Assembly: GCA_037127315.1 (NCBI GenBank)
Contig: JBBBDQ010001454.1
Location: 2,274,001-2,338,000, forward strand
Length of the DNA stretch: 64,000 nt
Reading direction: 5' to 3'
From: Ascarosepion bandense
Taxonomy: Eukaryota; Mollusca; Cephalopoda; Sepiida; Sepiidae
Each line of letters begins with the position of its first letter. The first letter of the stretch is position 1. A program made the translations under genes and the position numbers. Under the pieces are notes generated by a model. The model saw only the letters and a list, made by a program, of their open reading frames with translations. It made no database searches and was not told the origin of the DNA. This document shows positions 54,223-64,000 of this stretch, in pieces.

Positions 54223-54491
54223 TTGAGGGGAATATAGTGTCTTAAAAAGAGCACACAAAATATTCCGTACTGTAAAGAAAAATGTTCAATGCCTCTAAAT
54301 GAGGAAGAACATAATATTCATTAATAATAATCCCCGCAAACATCACCGACATCTCTTATAGTTTGGTTTTTACTATCTTAAGCTCGCCCAGGTAGACAAT
54401 AGCCTTCAATTTCGTATTAACATTTACCAACCTCCTGATGATTGTATTTATATATATGAGACTATAGTAGAGGTTGGTCGTGTCTGCTGGG

Positions 54492-54539
<48 letters not shown>
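54177..54539. repeat. two (AT)n microsatellites with intervening spacer
   Basis: AT runs at 54177-54221 and 54495-54539. Confidence 0.9.
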
Positions 54540-54540
<1 letters not shown>

Positions 54541-55602
54541 TTCCAAGTGAAGAGGACTCAAGGTTTTTTTTTTTAATTTGAGTGCTCTGGCATTTATTTT
54601 ATTATAAACAGTGCTCAATATAATGAGTATTATAGAGCTTAATATAATATAATATAATTATATGGTTATGTCAATTTTACATTGCTACATGGAAATTTCT
54701 ATGTTTCGAGATTAATCCTCATCATCAGGCAATGTTGGTGTGGCTGTGCAGATGATTTACATTTAAATGACAAATTCTTTCGGTTTACTGTGAATGTATG
54801 TGGATGTTTTTTTTTGTGTGTGTGTGTGTGTGTGTGTGTGGCAAATCAGAATGGAGATTCACTTTGGGGTTTGATCCCGAAGAATTTCTGTGCTAACCAA
54901 CTTTTTTCCTCCTCTTTTTTCTTTTTCCTTGACCCTATCCTTCTTTTGTCTGTTTTCCTTCTTTAATGTTTTCCCTCCCATTTATCTGATGTTATCATTT
55001 TCCCTTCAGTTTTATTACATTTGATGTGCTATTTCCTTTTTAGTAGTACCAATCTCATTTCTCGTCCTCTTTAGTCTATTTGTTAAAGAAAATAGAGGCA
55101 GCAGTCATTTTTTACTTAAATTTTGGAAAACCGCATCCATTTTTGTAATATCTTAAATGAATTATAAAACTCAAGGAATTATTCGAATAAAATCAAATTT
55201 TTAGTTCTTAATCTTTCTGAAATCTGTTCCTTACTGAATAAGTTATTTTATTTTAAAAATACTTTATGGAAATATTTTCAGTATCTGGTATATAAATCTT
55301 ACTTTGGGAGTTGTTCAACAATTATTTTTTAGAGCTATATAACGGAAATCCCTGGAGATATTATTTCAGGAAAATATTTGTGCAATATAAAGTGAGAACG
55401 TAAGAAAAATTTGTTTCGAACCTTACTAAAGTTAATTCAATAAAACTAAAAAATAAGAGAATTTCTGAGAGATGATGTTTGCATAATTTGATAAAAGAAA
55501 TTATTTTCTTTTAGACTGGACAGAAAGAAATCTTTACTGAATACTTGGAGTTTTCAGTGCGATTTTAAAATTCATTCCCATGCTGTTCGTAAAGCGAACT
55601 GT
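54540..55602. other. spacer with a (GT)n
   Basis: 'tttcgagattaatcctcatc' near 54705 faintly resembles the inverted-repeat arm at 44830-44870. GT array at 54816-54840. No gene. Confidence 0.4.
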
Positions 55603-55640
55603 CTTCTTCTTCTTCTTCTTTCTTCTTCTTCTTCTTTCTT

Positions 55641-55720
<80 letters not shown>
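55603..55720. repeat. (CTT)n then (ATT)n compound microsatellite
   Basis: CTT array with two 'tttc' interruptions switching to ATT. A further ATT array is at 55795-55827. The Ser/Tyr/Leu-run ORF is an artefact. Confidence 0.95.
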
Positions 55721-55792
55721 CCTAAGTCGATTTCTGACATGGTTACACGACCTACCAAGTCTGCGAAAAGACCTAAGGCAAGCAGTGGTGTG

Positions 55793-55829
<37 letters not shown>

Positions 55830-56807
55830 ATAAATACAAATTTGAAGATTCGAAATATGTAAATTTTAATGCAATTTTACTATGTAAAACATTTTAGAAA
55901 TATACTTTTTATCTTTTAGCAAAAGTTCGATTATTTTTCTTATAGATATTCAAAGTGGCAATAAATCTGAATTACCACTTCTCACTGAACTACTTTTCCC
56001 TATCGTATAAAAATGATATTTATTAAATCCTCATTCGGCGTAATAATTTAACTTGAAGCAGGTAAGAAAATAAAATAAATTAATAATTAATGAATTAAAC
56101 TTAAAAGAATTATTTCACTAAATTTTAATTAAGTTTTCTTTTATACGTCTAATAAAGCATGAAAGTTTCATAAAATCATTTAAAATAGAAAAAGATATAT
56201 TTTTAAACTATTGATTATATAAGTTTAAAGATAATTTACTTTTTAAGTTTAAATATCAATTTCTTCATTAGTTAAGTACAGGCGTTCCATATGTGTTTAA
56301 TTTTCTAAAAGTTTCACGCGCTTTTTAAATCTGGGATGATGAAATAAACTATTGTTGGTAACATATAATATCACAAGCTACCGTCTGTAAATAAACGTTA
56401 TTTTCAGTGAGTTTAATAAAAAGAATTACGCATTGATTTTATTTTACTTAATCCAGTTAATTACATTTTTTGTTTGCAGTTTTCTCCTGTACTGGTGGCT
56501 CGATAAGTTGAAAGAACTAACGTGTCTCAAAATGTTTAAGCTTGACCTCCGGTTGTTATATATTTTCTGAACATAGTATATAATTTCGCTCAGAAGTGTA
56601 TTTACATTAAACAAATATTCCTAAACAGCAGAAATGCGACTGGCAAAATAAAACAAAGAAAATAAATATTGTTTTAAAAAAATCAGGAATGCAGACACCA
56701 ATTTAGTGTTCTTAAGGTCAGGAAATATAAAAACAAAAATGTATTTACATTGAAAAGTAAGAATGCAAAACCAGCTTTGCATTGAATGAGTGTGGTTGTG
56801 TTTGTTT
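55830..56807. other. very AT-rich spacer
   Basis: Nothing recognised. Confidence 0.4.
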
Positions 56808-56830
56808 ATATATATATATATATATAAATA

Positions 56831-56906
<76 letters not shown>

Positions 56907-56925
56907 TAGATAGATAGATAGATAT
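56808..56925. repeat. (AT)n with (GATA)n end
   Basis: About 100 bp of AT with one interruption, then five GATA units. Confidence 0.95.
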
Positions 56926-57382
56926 ATGAGATAAAGATACATATTTTATATATCAAGAACAATTTTGATAAAAAGTGTAAGACAAAGTGGAAAAGATTTT
57001 CTTGTGAAGAATGTCCTCCTTTCGGACTTCAACGGACTAAATTTGTTTCATTGATGCGACTACACATGCGCATGGAAAAGTGATGCTGGGATTTTTTGTT
57101 TTTAATTATTATAGCCTATTTTATTTCATTTGTTTTTTTTATCGATTTATTTCCATCACTTTTTGTGGGATATCTAATAACAAAAGATAATGGAACTAAA
57201 TACAAAAAAGAGTTAAACGAAATCGGCTACATTAAACAAAATCAAATTCCCACCATCCTTTAATCGTGTGCATGAAAAATTTAATCTGATGAAGTTCTTT
57301 AAGTTTTTTTCAACAAATCCCGCAGCCTTTTTTTCTCCTCCTAAGTACTCGTGGCTTTCCTGTCTTGCTTTGGTGTGAAATG

Positions 57383-57384
<2 letters not shown>
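56926..57384. other. spacer
   Basis: Nothing recognised. Confidence 0.4.
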
Positions 57385-57422
<38 letters not shown>

Positions 57423-57485
57423 CAATTGTTTGTCTATATATATATGCACTGTTTTATTAACCACCAATAACATTTATATATAAAA

Positions 57486-57537
<52 letters not shown>
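57385..57537. repeat. two (AT)n microsatellites
   Basis: AT runs at 57385-57422 and 57489-57537, the second directly left of a SINE-C. Confidence 0.95.
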
Positions 57538-57542
<5 letters not shown>

Positions 57543-57548
57543 TATATA

Positions 57549-57813
57549 AACAGTAGCTGCTCTGGCATGTACGCATCGCTCATTAGAGCGCTCTAGCTAT
57601 TGGGCGCATAGCGTATTAGAGCGCTCTAGCTATTGGGCGTGTATAATGATATGCGCTAAAAAGTCTGGCTACTTCCACCGAACACCCATAGCCCAGGGGT
57701 AGAGTCGCCGACTGACGCCATTTCAGTCGAGTTTCAATCCTGAGTATAAAAGCAATCAGTGTCTAACCGTACTGATGAGCTGTGATACGGCGAAACAGAT
57801 CTGTCTGCGGATG

Positions 57814-57817
<4 letters not shown>
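57549..57817 (+). mobile_element. SINE-C, near full length with a 33-bp internal duplication
   Basis: Same order as 14477-14712: 'gcatgtacgcatcgctcat', a tRNA-like head 'acccatagcccaggggtag', B-box-like 'gagtttcaatcctga', 'ctaaccgtactgatgagctg' and 'atctgtctgcggatgaca'. The 25-base block holding the palindrome 'tagagcgctcta' occurs twice (57582 and 57615, period 33), which the 14.5 kb copy does not show. It ends in (AT)n. Confidence 0.85.

Positions 57818-57861
<44 letters not shown>
57818..57861. repeat. (AT)n microsatellite at SINE-C 3' end
   Basis: AT run continuing directly from the SINE tail. Confidence 0.95.
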
Positions 57862-57864
<3 letters not shown>

Positions 57865-58164
57865 AAATGTTTAACTCACATTTCATTCGGCCAAACGTAG
57901 GCTAAAGTTTATTTTTGAATACATTATTCAATGGCATTTCAAGAAAAGTCATACACAGTGGAAACGTTATGTTTTCTGGATCTTACTAAAAATACATTAT
58001 GCACGCGCGCAACTAAACGTTTCACGGTTATAAACCGATCGACCGACGCTCAGAATAGATCAGTTCTATTGTTTGTACCTATTTATACAGGCGGACAGCG
58101 GCTACATATATAATGTAATGGTGTATAGCATAGTTCGTTTCTTATTATTCTTATCTGTTATGAT

Positions 58165-58395
58165 GACTAGACGCCATGGCCTACTCCTCAGGCGCATTTA
58201 TGCTTGTTCAACACCTACAGAGCCAACTTAGTGGCACCCAATCTTAGCTACACTTTCTGCGAGAGAGTGTCTAATTCTGCATGATCAACGCTCAAAAATT
58301 CGATCACAGCTTCTGAGCAGTGTCATCTACTTGCAAGGCTCTTGTCTATCCAAGGTATGGTTTTCGGACAGTTTTCAAGTCACCTCCATGATGAA
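58165..58395 (+). repeat. dispersed repeat family G, copy 2
   Basis: 'tgttcaacacctacagagcc', 'gagagagtgtct', 'gatcaacgctcaaa' match 5686-5960 in order. Confidence 0.55.
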
Positions 58396-59294
58396 TCAAT
58401 CATTGTGAAATTCGAAACCGAGTCCCATTTTCTCTTCTAAATCTGAACAAGTGACTAAATATTATACTAAGGGTGGAGAATTTTGTGCTTGAATATTTAA
58501 TTAGTGTTTGAAAATAATTCGTTGAAACTGGAGGAATAATTAGGAGTGACATGTTGGAATCTCTCACTACATTTATGTATGGATAAAATCCATGGTTTTC
58601 GCGTGAAATGAAGATATTATTTCTAAATGCTCCTGAATGGATCACCTTCAAAACTTTGAAAACTGATATATAAATACGCACATGCGTGTAGATTGATAAC
58701 TCGATTGGTTTATTTTTACAGATTATCTGTGGGTTGTGTAGAACCCAAATATATCTTGAATTGTACTAGGTCGCTTAGAGTAGGCAGTGTTTCCGGGTGG
58801 GTCCATTTCTAAGTATAGACTGTTTAACTTCGATAATCAAACGAGAATCATTGCTTTCAGCGCCGCCGTAGTGAAACATATTTGAAATGATCAGGTAGCA
58901 TTTTGAGCGAGTAACTATACCTTTTATGCCGACAGAAAAGTACATGATTCCAAACTGTAAAATGGAGTGACTAATCCTGTGTCCTTTACAAAAATAGACC
59001 GATATCTCAGACAACATCTGGCGGGTTGCATGGATAAACAAACAAACAAAAAACATGCGTACAAAGTTGAATAAGTGCCCCCATTGATGTTCAGTAAGAC
59101 GAAATATTGATTGTATTATTTTTTTAGTTGAAAAACAGCGTCTCTTTCAAATGCGATCGCCCTTGAAGCGACTAATTGCAGATTACCTCGTTCAGGGAAC
59201 ATATTGCGGGAATTTATCGAGAACACCATAAAATATTGTTTATCATACAACGATATTTTAAATAGCTATATTTCTATACATTTATGCATACACT
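58396..59294. other. spacer
   Basis: Two ORFs of 93 codons on the minus strand (58400-58681, 58775-59056) lack any recognisable family features or repeats. Unsupported. Confidence 0.35.
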
Positions 59295-59354
59295 TATGCT
59301 TTCTATCTATCTATCTATCTATCTATCTATCGTTGTCAATCTGTTCATGTATAT

Positions 59355-59398
<44 letters not shown>

Positions 59399-59666
59399 AC
59401 TTTACATATCGTGTTGCGTTTGTCCTCTTTGAACTCGAAATACGTATAGCAACACAAATATAATTATGAACACTTAATGTATTATACAAAAATAATGTTA
59501 ATAATAATAATAATTATAATAAATGAACACTTTGAACAAAACGTTCACGACTTCTCACACTTTTTCATGCACACATACACACATATATACATATATCTGT
59601 GTCATTCTGTTCATATCTATCTATCTAGCTAGCTAGCTAGCTAGCTATTATTGCTTTTTCTTAATT

Positions 59667-59716
<50 letters not shown>

Positions 59717-59739
59717 GTTGTCAATCTGTTCATGTATAT

Positions 59740-59777
<38 letters not shown>

Positions 59778-59992
59778 TGACTTTACATATCGTGTTGCGT
59801 TTGTCCTCTTTGAACTCGAAATACGTATAGCAACACAAATATAATTATGAACACTTAATGTATTATACAAAAAATAATGTTAATAATAATAATTATAATA
59901 AATAAACACTTTGAACAAAACGTTCACGACTTCTCACACTTTTTCATGCACACATACACACTTATATACATATATCTGTGTCATTCTGTTCA

Positions 59993-60027
<35 letters not shown>

Positions 60028-60125
60028 GTGTGCGTTTTTGTTTATATTCATCTCTGTTCAGATTTATCGCTATCAATCTGTTCATATCTATCTATCTAGC
60101 TAGCTATTATTGCTTTTTCTTAATT

Positions 60126-60190
<65 letters not shown>
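59295..60190 (+). repeat. recent tandem duplication (~385-460 bp units) with (ATCT)n and (AGCT)n arrays
   Basis: Unit 1 (about 59295-59667) and unit 2 (about 59680-60126) share the non-repetitive block starting 'ttgactttacatatcgtg' (59396 and 59777) for over 200 bases with only a handful of differences. Both are bounded by (ATCT)n, and both carry '(agct)n' followed by 'attattgctttttcttaatt'. The 200-residue frame at 59877-60479 spans the second unit and is mostly array translation. Confidence 0.9.
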
Positions 60191-60884
60191 GTGTCTGTCT
60201 GTTCATACCTTTTTATCTCAGTCTTTTCATATTTATCGAAAACTTATCAAACGTATCTCTCTCATACACAACAATTTCAATGTAAAAACAATTCTGCAAC
60301 AAAATAAACTGAGAAATAATATTTACGGCGACATTTTCAATAAATCCTTGTTATCTCCCTTCTTGCTTTCTAGTTTCTTATATTTTTCAATGTGTGCGTG
60401 GAAATGCGTAAAGTTAAAACTAAAATCGTATATATTTATTTATTATTCTCTCTATAACTTAGTAGCGAATAGAATCTAATCGGAAAAAAACCCACCAAAG
60501 TTATACTTTTATATCTCTTTTCTATATCAATATTAATTTCAATCTGCTCTATCTCTGTGCATCATCTACAAATATGATAACTGAATTAATATATGAAAGG
60601 ATACTGGAAAGGTCACGACCTACTCACTTTCTGAAATATGACCAAATGGCTAAACAGCAGAATATGTTTTGAAACTTTTCTGGGTCAGGGTCAAAGGTTT
60701 TCAACGCTCATTTTATGTCAATAAGATGCTAATTTGTTAATGTTTTTTGGATATTAAAAGCAAATTCGTTATATCATAAGACAGATAGAGAAAGCAGATT
60801 GAGTTTTGAAAATCCCAGATTTAAATGAATATTTATCAATAAAATGTATTGTCGTTAAAATATATTTATATATGCACATAGAAA
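60191..60884. other. AT-rich spacer
   Basis: Nothing recognised. Confidence 0.4.
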
Positions 60885-61192
60885 TATCCAAGGCCCAGTG
60901 GATAAAAAGCATTGGTTAGCTCCAGTGACCTGATTCAAAGAGTTGTGAGCTCAATACCTAAGTACAGCAGTAGTGAACAAATAACTTAGAACATTGAGTC
61001 AAAGGGAGATAAATACCTTCAAAAGTACATGGCACAGTGAACGAAAATGATATAATCCACTGATCGAAATATAGGGTTCGGTATGAAAATCTAAACACCT
61101 GAAGACAGCTGGAGCGTAAACCGGCCCAAACGTCGTGAATATGGCAGAAAACATGAAGACAACAGTCCGAACAATGTAAATTATGGAAATAT
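60885..61192 (+). mobile_element. SINE-D, full length
   Basis: Head 'cccagtggataaaaagcatt' (A-box-like) and 'gagttgtgagctcaatacc' (B-box-like), then 'gtacagcagtagtgaacaaa', body, core 'gaagacagctggagcgtaa' and 'ggcccaaacgtcgtgaatat', and tail 'acagtccgaacaatgtaaat'. About 308 bp. Best plus-strand reference for the family. Confidence 0.85.
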
Positions 61193-61310
61193 GCAAATTA
61201 TCCATAAAAAATAAACATATTTTAAGTGTTTCCCATTTCTGAAACATTGAACTAGAAATTTCATTTTTATAGAAATATAATGTGATTATTATTTTTTGCT
61301 TTTGAATATA

Positions 61311-61696
61311 CACTACCAGATATAATTATTAAGCCACCCAGTTTTTTTTTTACAAAAATGATGTATTTCATACTATTTTTAGTACTTATTTCCAAATGGA
61401 TAATTCTAAATGAAAATAGAATGGTTCTTTTGTTAATACTGCACAATAACATGTACATCAAATGAACTGTTCTGGTGTCCAGTTTTTGTGCTCTCTTCCC
61501 CATGCTAGTCTCTTCTTATTATTGGCTGGCTGAAGCAAAGGCTTTCTGCCTATCTTGTGAGATTTTGCAAAGTATTAACAAAGGAACCATTATATTTTCA
61601 TTTAGAACTATCCACTAGGCAATAAATGCTAAATATTGTATGAAATAAATCATTTTCTTAAAAACTGGGGTGGCCTAATAATTATGGCCGGTAGTG
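61311..61696. mobile_element. Tc1/mariner-type foldback MITE (386 bp)
   Basis: Flanked by TA on both sides (61309-61310 and 61697-61698). Outer ends are 'cactacc' and its inverse. The inverted arms extend about 130 bp (61311-61440 and 61571-61696), sharing 'ataattatta', 'aaatgat', 'tatttcata' and 'tctaaatgaaaata' in inverse order. They leave an unpaired centre of about 130 bp. No transposase. Confidence 0.9.
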
Positions 61697-62556
61697 TATA
61701 CAAAATAATCTTCTTCTATATGCCATACCCCGTCAAGAGGTTGACAATCATGGCTCTCTATAATTTTCTCCCTTCGTAGCTGGTAGTAAATTTTGTCTTT
61801 TTGCTATTTCTCGCAAACCCTGTACTTCTTAGCTCGTTAGGTAGCTTATGCGCTGTTTTTCCGTCCCTCGTGACTTCAGTTTATCCTGTGAGTGTCAAAT
61901 TTTCTTTTCCCCATTATGCGTCCTAGAATTTTAACTGTCTCTTTCCGATTCTAAGTATAAGTATACTTTTTATTTCCATTTTCTATAAAACTTCGTCGTT
62001 GCTTATATGTTAAATCTATTGTATTCTCAGCATCCTTCCGTAAAATCACGTCTCAGTACGTCTCTTCTTTATCCGTGATCAGATTGCCCATTATTCACTG
62101 CCATAGAGGAATAGTATTAGATAACATCCCAGTACCCTTTTCTTTGTTTATAACGAACGTTTCCTGTTACATGAGTACCAAATGGAAACCAGACTGTCTC
62201 ATTCTTTACGCATATCTTTATTGATATAAGACGTATATCATTCACATATATTAAGACTGATATCAACTCTGATTGCATCAAGGTAAGTATTAGTCATAAA
62301 TTAAATCGATATGGTAAAAATTATATAAACACTATATTTTTTTTTTTTTTACGTTACTAACAAAATCTTTTGTCTCTGTAGCCTTTTCATAGCTCCTGGA
62401 GTTATCTTTCGCGATCCTAATGGGCATTCGGATTTTGGTGTTGCACTTTCTACCCTCTATTAAAATATCGATCCAGACGGTTTTAGCAAATAACACTTAT
62501 TGTATTTTTCTTTGACTTTATCGATTAATTTCTCAATTATGATAATACTTTAATCT
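61697..62556. other. spacer
   Basis: Nothing recognised. Confidence 0.4.
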
Positions 62557-62745
62557 TTGCATTATGTTAAAAGGTTAAGTAATCTATATTGTCTTCTTTA
62601 CTTATCTCTGCTTTTTTTTTTTACATGTAAAATCTTCTTTCTTCCAGTTTCTATTAATAAAAAAATTAAGTTTAAACGAACTGGTTTCAGTGAGCATCAC
62701 ATGACCGGTTGTGGTTGTAGAGTTTCTGTTCATCTCAGCAAATGA
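62557..62745 (+). CDS. short ORF with a cysteine motif after a splice-acceptor-like site (doubtful)
   Basis: A pyrimidine-rich tract ending 'tcttctttcttccag' at about 62646 precedes an open segment 'VSINKKIKFKRTGFSEHH' then 'MTGCGCRVSVHLSK' and a stop. The CxC near a C-terminus recalls cystine-knot cytokines in general, but spacing to known families does not fit. It may instead lie in the 3' flank of the antisense LINE relic that follows. Confidence 0.15.
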   Translation: MHYVKRLSNLYCLLYLSLLFFFTCKIFFLPVSINKKIKFKRTGFSEHHMTGCGCRVSVHLSK

Positions 62746-62769
62746 CCGAGTTACATCGGACATTTATAT

Positions 62770-63560
62770 CATCCATGCTGACCATCACAATCTTGCATCA
62801 AACCCTGAAGGTTTTTAGGGAGTTATTTTGTACAATAATATAGATGGTTTCTGTAGGTAGTTGCTGAGTGACCAACTCGCGAGGTTTTGCACGCCAGCAT
62901 GACCAGTAAAGCGCTTTGTAGAAATGACAAGATGGCTACATAGAGCTGTGTTTTAGTTGAATATTTTCTCCAGGAGATATCAAGTATGTCTCTCAGCACA
63001 CGAGAGTATTTTTATCAACTTTAGACTATCCAGTTTTAACTGATGTCCAGTCATTAACACAATACATTAACATCAGCTCTAAAGTAACGCAAAAGAATCT
63101 CCGCTGGTGGTTGTCTGAGAAATAGATTTTCTGAATACATTTATGTAATCCAAAACGGCCTAAGCATTATCTTTGCAAATTTTCACATTCTTTAGAATAG
63201 AATATATTTCGCTTTCTATATTTTATCGATTCGCCTGAGACAGTTTGTATTGAGCCTTGCTGATTGAAGCCTATGAATTCAGTTTTAGAGTCACTGATAT
63301 AGAGTCTAAACGGTTGGCATCTAAATGATGTATAACTACTGTGGCAGAGAACTTTTTTCCATATATTGCGAGTTGTGCAGATAGACATTCTTGTACATCT
63401 TGCTAACGCACACGTTCTACCCTAACCGTTGACTTCAGTCAAGGAAGTCATCTGTCCAGAGATGTCGTGTCATCACAATATTGAATACATACCGCCCTTT
63501 GAGCAGATTTTTAAAAATTCTACTGAGTATCTAGCTACTCTCCTCATTAAAAAAAAAAGA
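62770..63560 (-). pseudogene. RTE/BovB-like LINE, RT C-terminal relic
   Basis: Minus-strand frames give 'LYISDSKTEFIGFNQQGSI' with 'QTVSGESIKY', a degraded 'KYLG' region, 'VTLELMLMYCVNDWTSVKTG', 'VLRDILDISWRKYSTKTQLY' and a closing 'MQDCDGQHG'. This order is that of the RT thumb and C-terminal part of RTE-like polymerases. Many stops, no catalytic core, and no clear tail. Confidence 0.7.
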
Positions 63561-63624
63561 CCAAGGTGGAACCGGTTTTAAAGCCAATGACCCGACCATG
63601 CGGCAACTATCAATCGTAGGCCTG

Positions 63625-63662
<38 letters not shown>

Positions 63663-64000
63663 CTATATAGACTCTGTAAGTATGTAGGCCGTAAATTTAT
63701 ACTAAAATAAACCTCCAAAAAAACCATTAACAAACAGAACCTAAATCCGTTACAATCCGGTGTACTAAGACGTCGGATAAATGGGGAGAAAAAAAAGAAA
63801 CCCGCGGAACAAGAACAAAACATTCAATACTCCGCAGTAAAGAAAAAACCCCAAACGGAACCAAACACAAGAAAAAGTGCTCAATACAAAGTACGAAAGA
63901 AAAGATACATTAGTAGAGCAAAAACACACAAAAATCTAGAGTGAGCCAAAACCTACCGTGGTTTCACACTACGGATCGTCAGGGCAAAGGCTCTGAACAA
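63561..64000. other. A-rich end of window with an (AT)n
   Basis: AT run at 63627-63658. The remainder is A-rich with no recognised feature. It may continue into an element outside the window. Confidence 0.5.

Noticed and set aside
59877..60479. 200-residue ORF with Leu-Ser-Ile-Tyr repeats
   Set aside because: Mostly (ATCT)n translation across a duplicated unit. The non-repeat ends have no family features.

Overview
This 64 kb window is an AT-rich animal genome segment dominated by transposable-element remnants and simple repeats. I found no host gene that I can support. The element set points to a mollusc, most likely a coleoid cephalopod such as Octopus. It has several tRNA-headed SINE families, a site-specific-type LINE with a CCHC / restriction-like-endonuclease tail, DD37D mariner relics, Tc1/Tc3-like relics and very many (AT)n, (AT)n(GT)n and (ATCT)n arrays. 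The organism is inferred from remembered family resemblance; no search was run.

Element names used here are local labels. SINE-A is a tRNA-headed SINE of about 310 bp, with 13 copies or fragments. SINE-B is a short tRNA-headed SINE of about 120 bp. SINE-C is a tRNA-headed SINE whose 3' end runs into (AT)n arrays. SINE-D is a tRNA-headed SINE with a conserved core around 'cgaaacgtcg'. Families G to L are anonymous dispersed repeats.

Layout: 0-3 kb holds a SINE-B dimer inserted in a SINE-A with a 16-bp target duplication, a LINE 3' end that becomes an (AAG)n array, and a mariner relic. 3-12 kb holds SINE-D, SINE-C, LINE remnants, a purine-rich tract and a 0.55-kb dispersed repeat. 13-18 kb is rich in compound microsatellites, with a LINE fragment split by a SINE-A. 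18-21.3 kb holds a mariner-like MITE and then a mariner transposase pseudogene split by a 2-kb Jockey/CR1-type LINE with a 568-residue reverse-transcriptase ORF. 22-27 kb holds Tc1 fragments and two oppositely oriented 3' halves of a restriction-like-endonuclease LINE. 29-36 kb holds further LINE, SINE and Tc3-like relics.

37.1-40.3 kb is the quietest part of the window and may be unique sequence. 40-46 kb holds LINE and SINE pieces, a TTAA-flanked piggyBac-type MITE, a large inverted repeat and a 162-bp tandem array behind a LINE-type tail. 47-52 kb holds a 5S rRNA pseudogene, head-to-head SINE-D copies and a perfect 70-bp palindrome. 54-64 kb holds microsatellites, a SINE-C, a recent tandem duplication, a Tc1-type foldback MITE and an RTE-like LINE remnant.

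Nothing here forms a pathway or operon. The biology visible is nested insertion and decay of mobile elements, with microsatellites growing from element tails. Most open reading frames are translations of (CA)n, (AT)n or (ATCT)n arrays or of dead elements.
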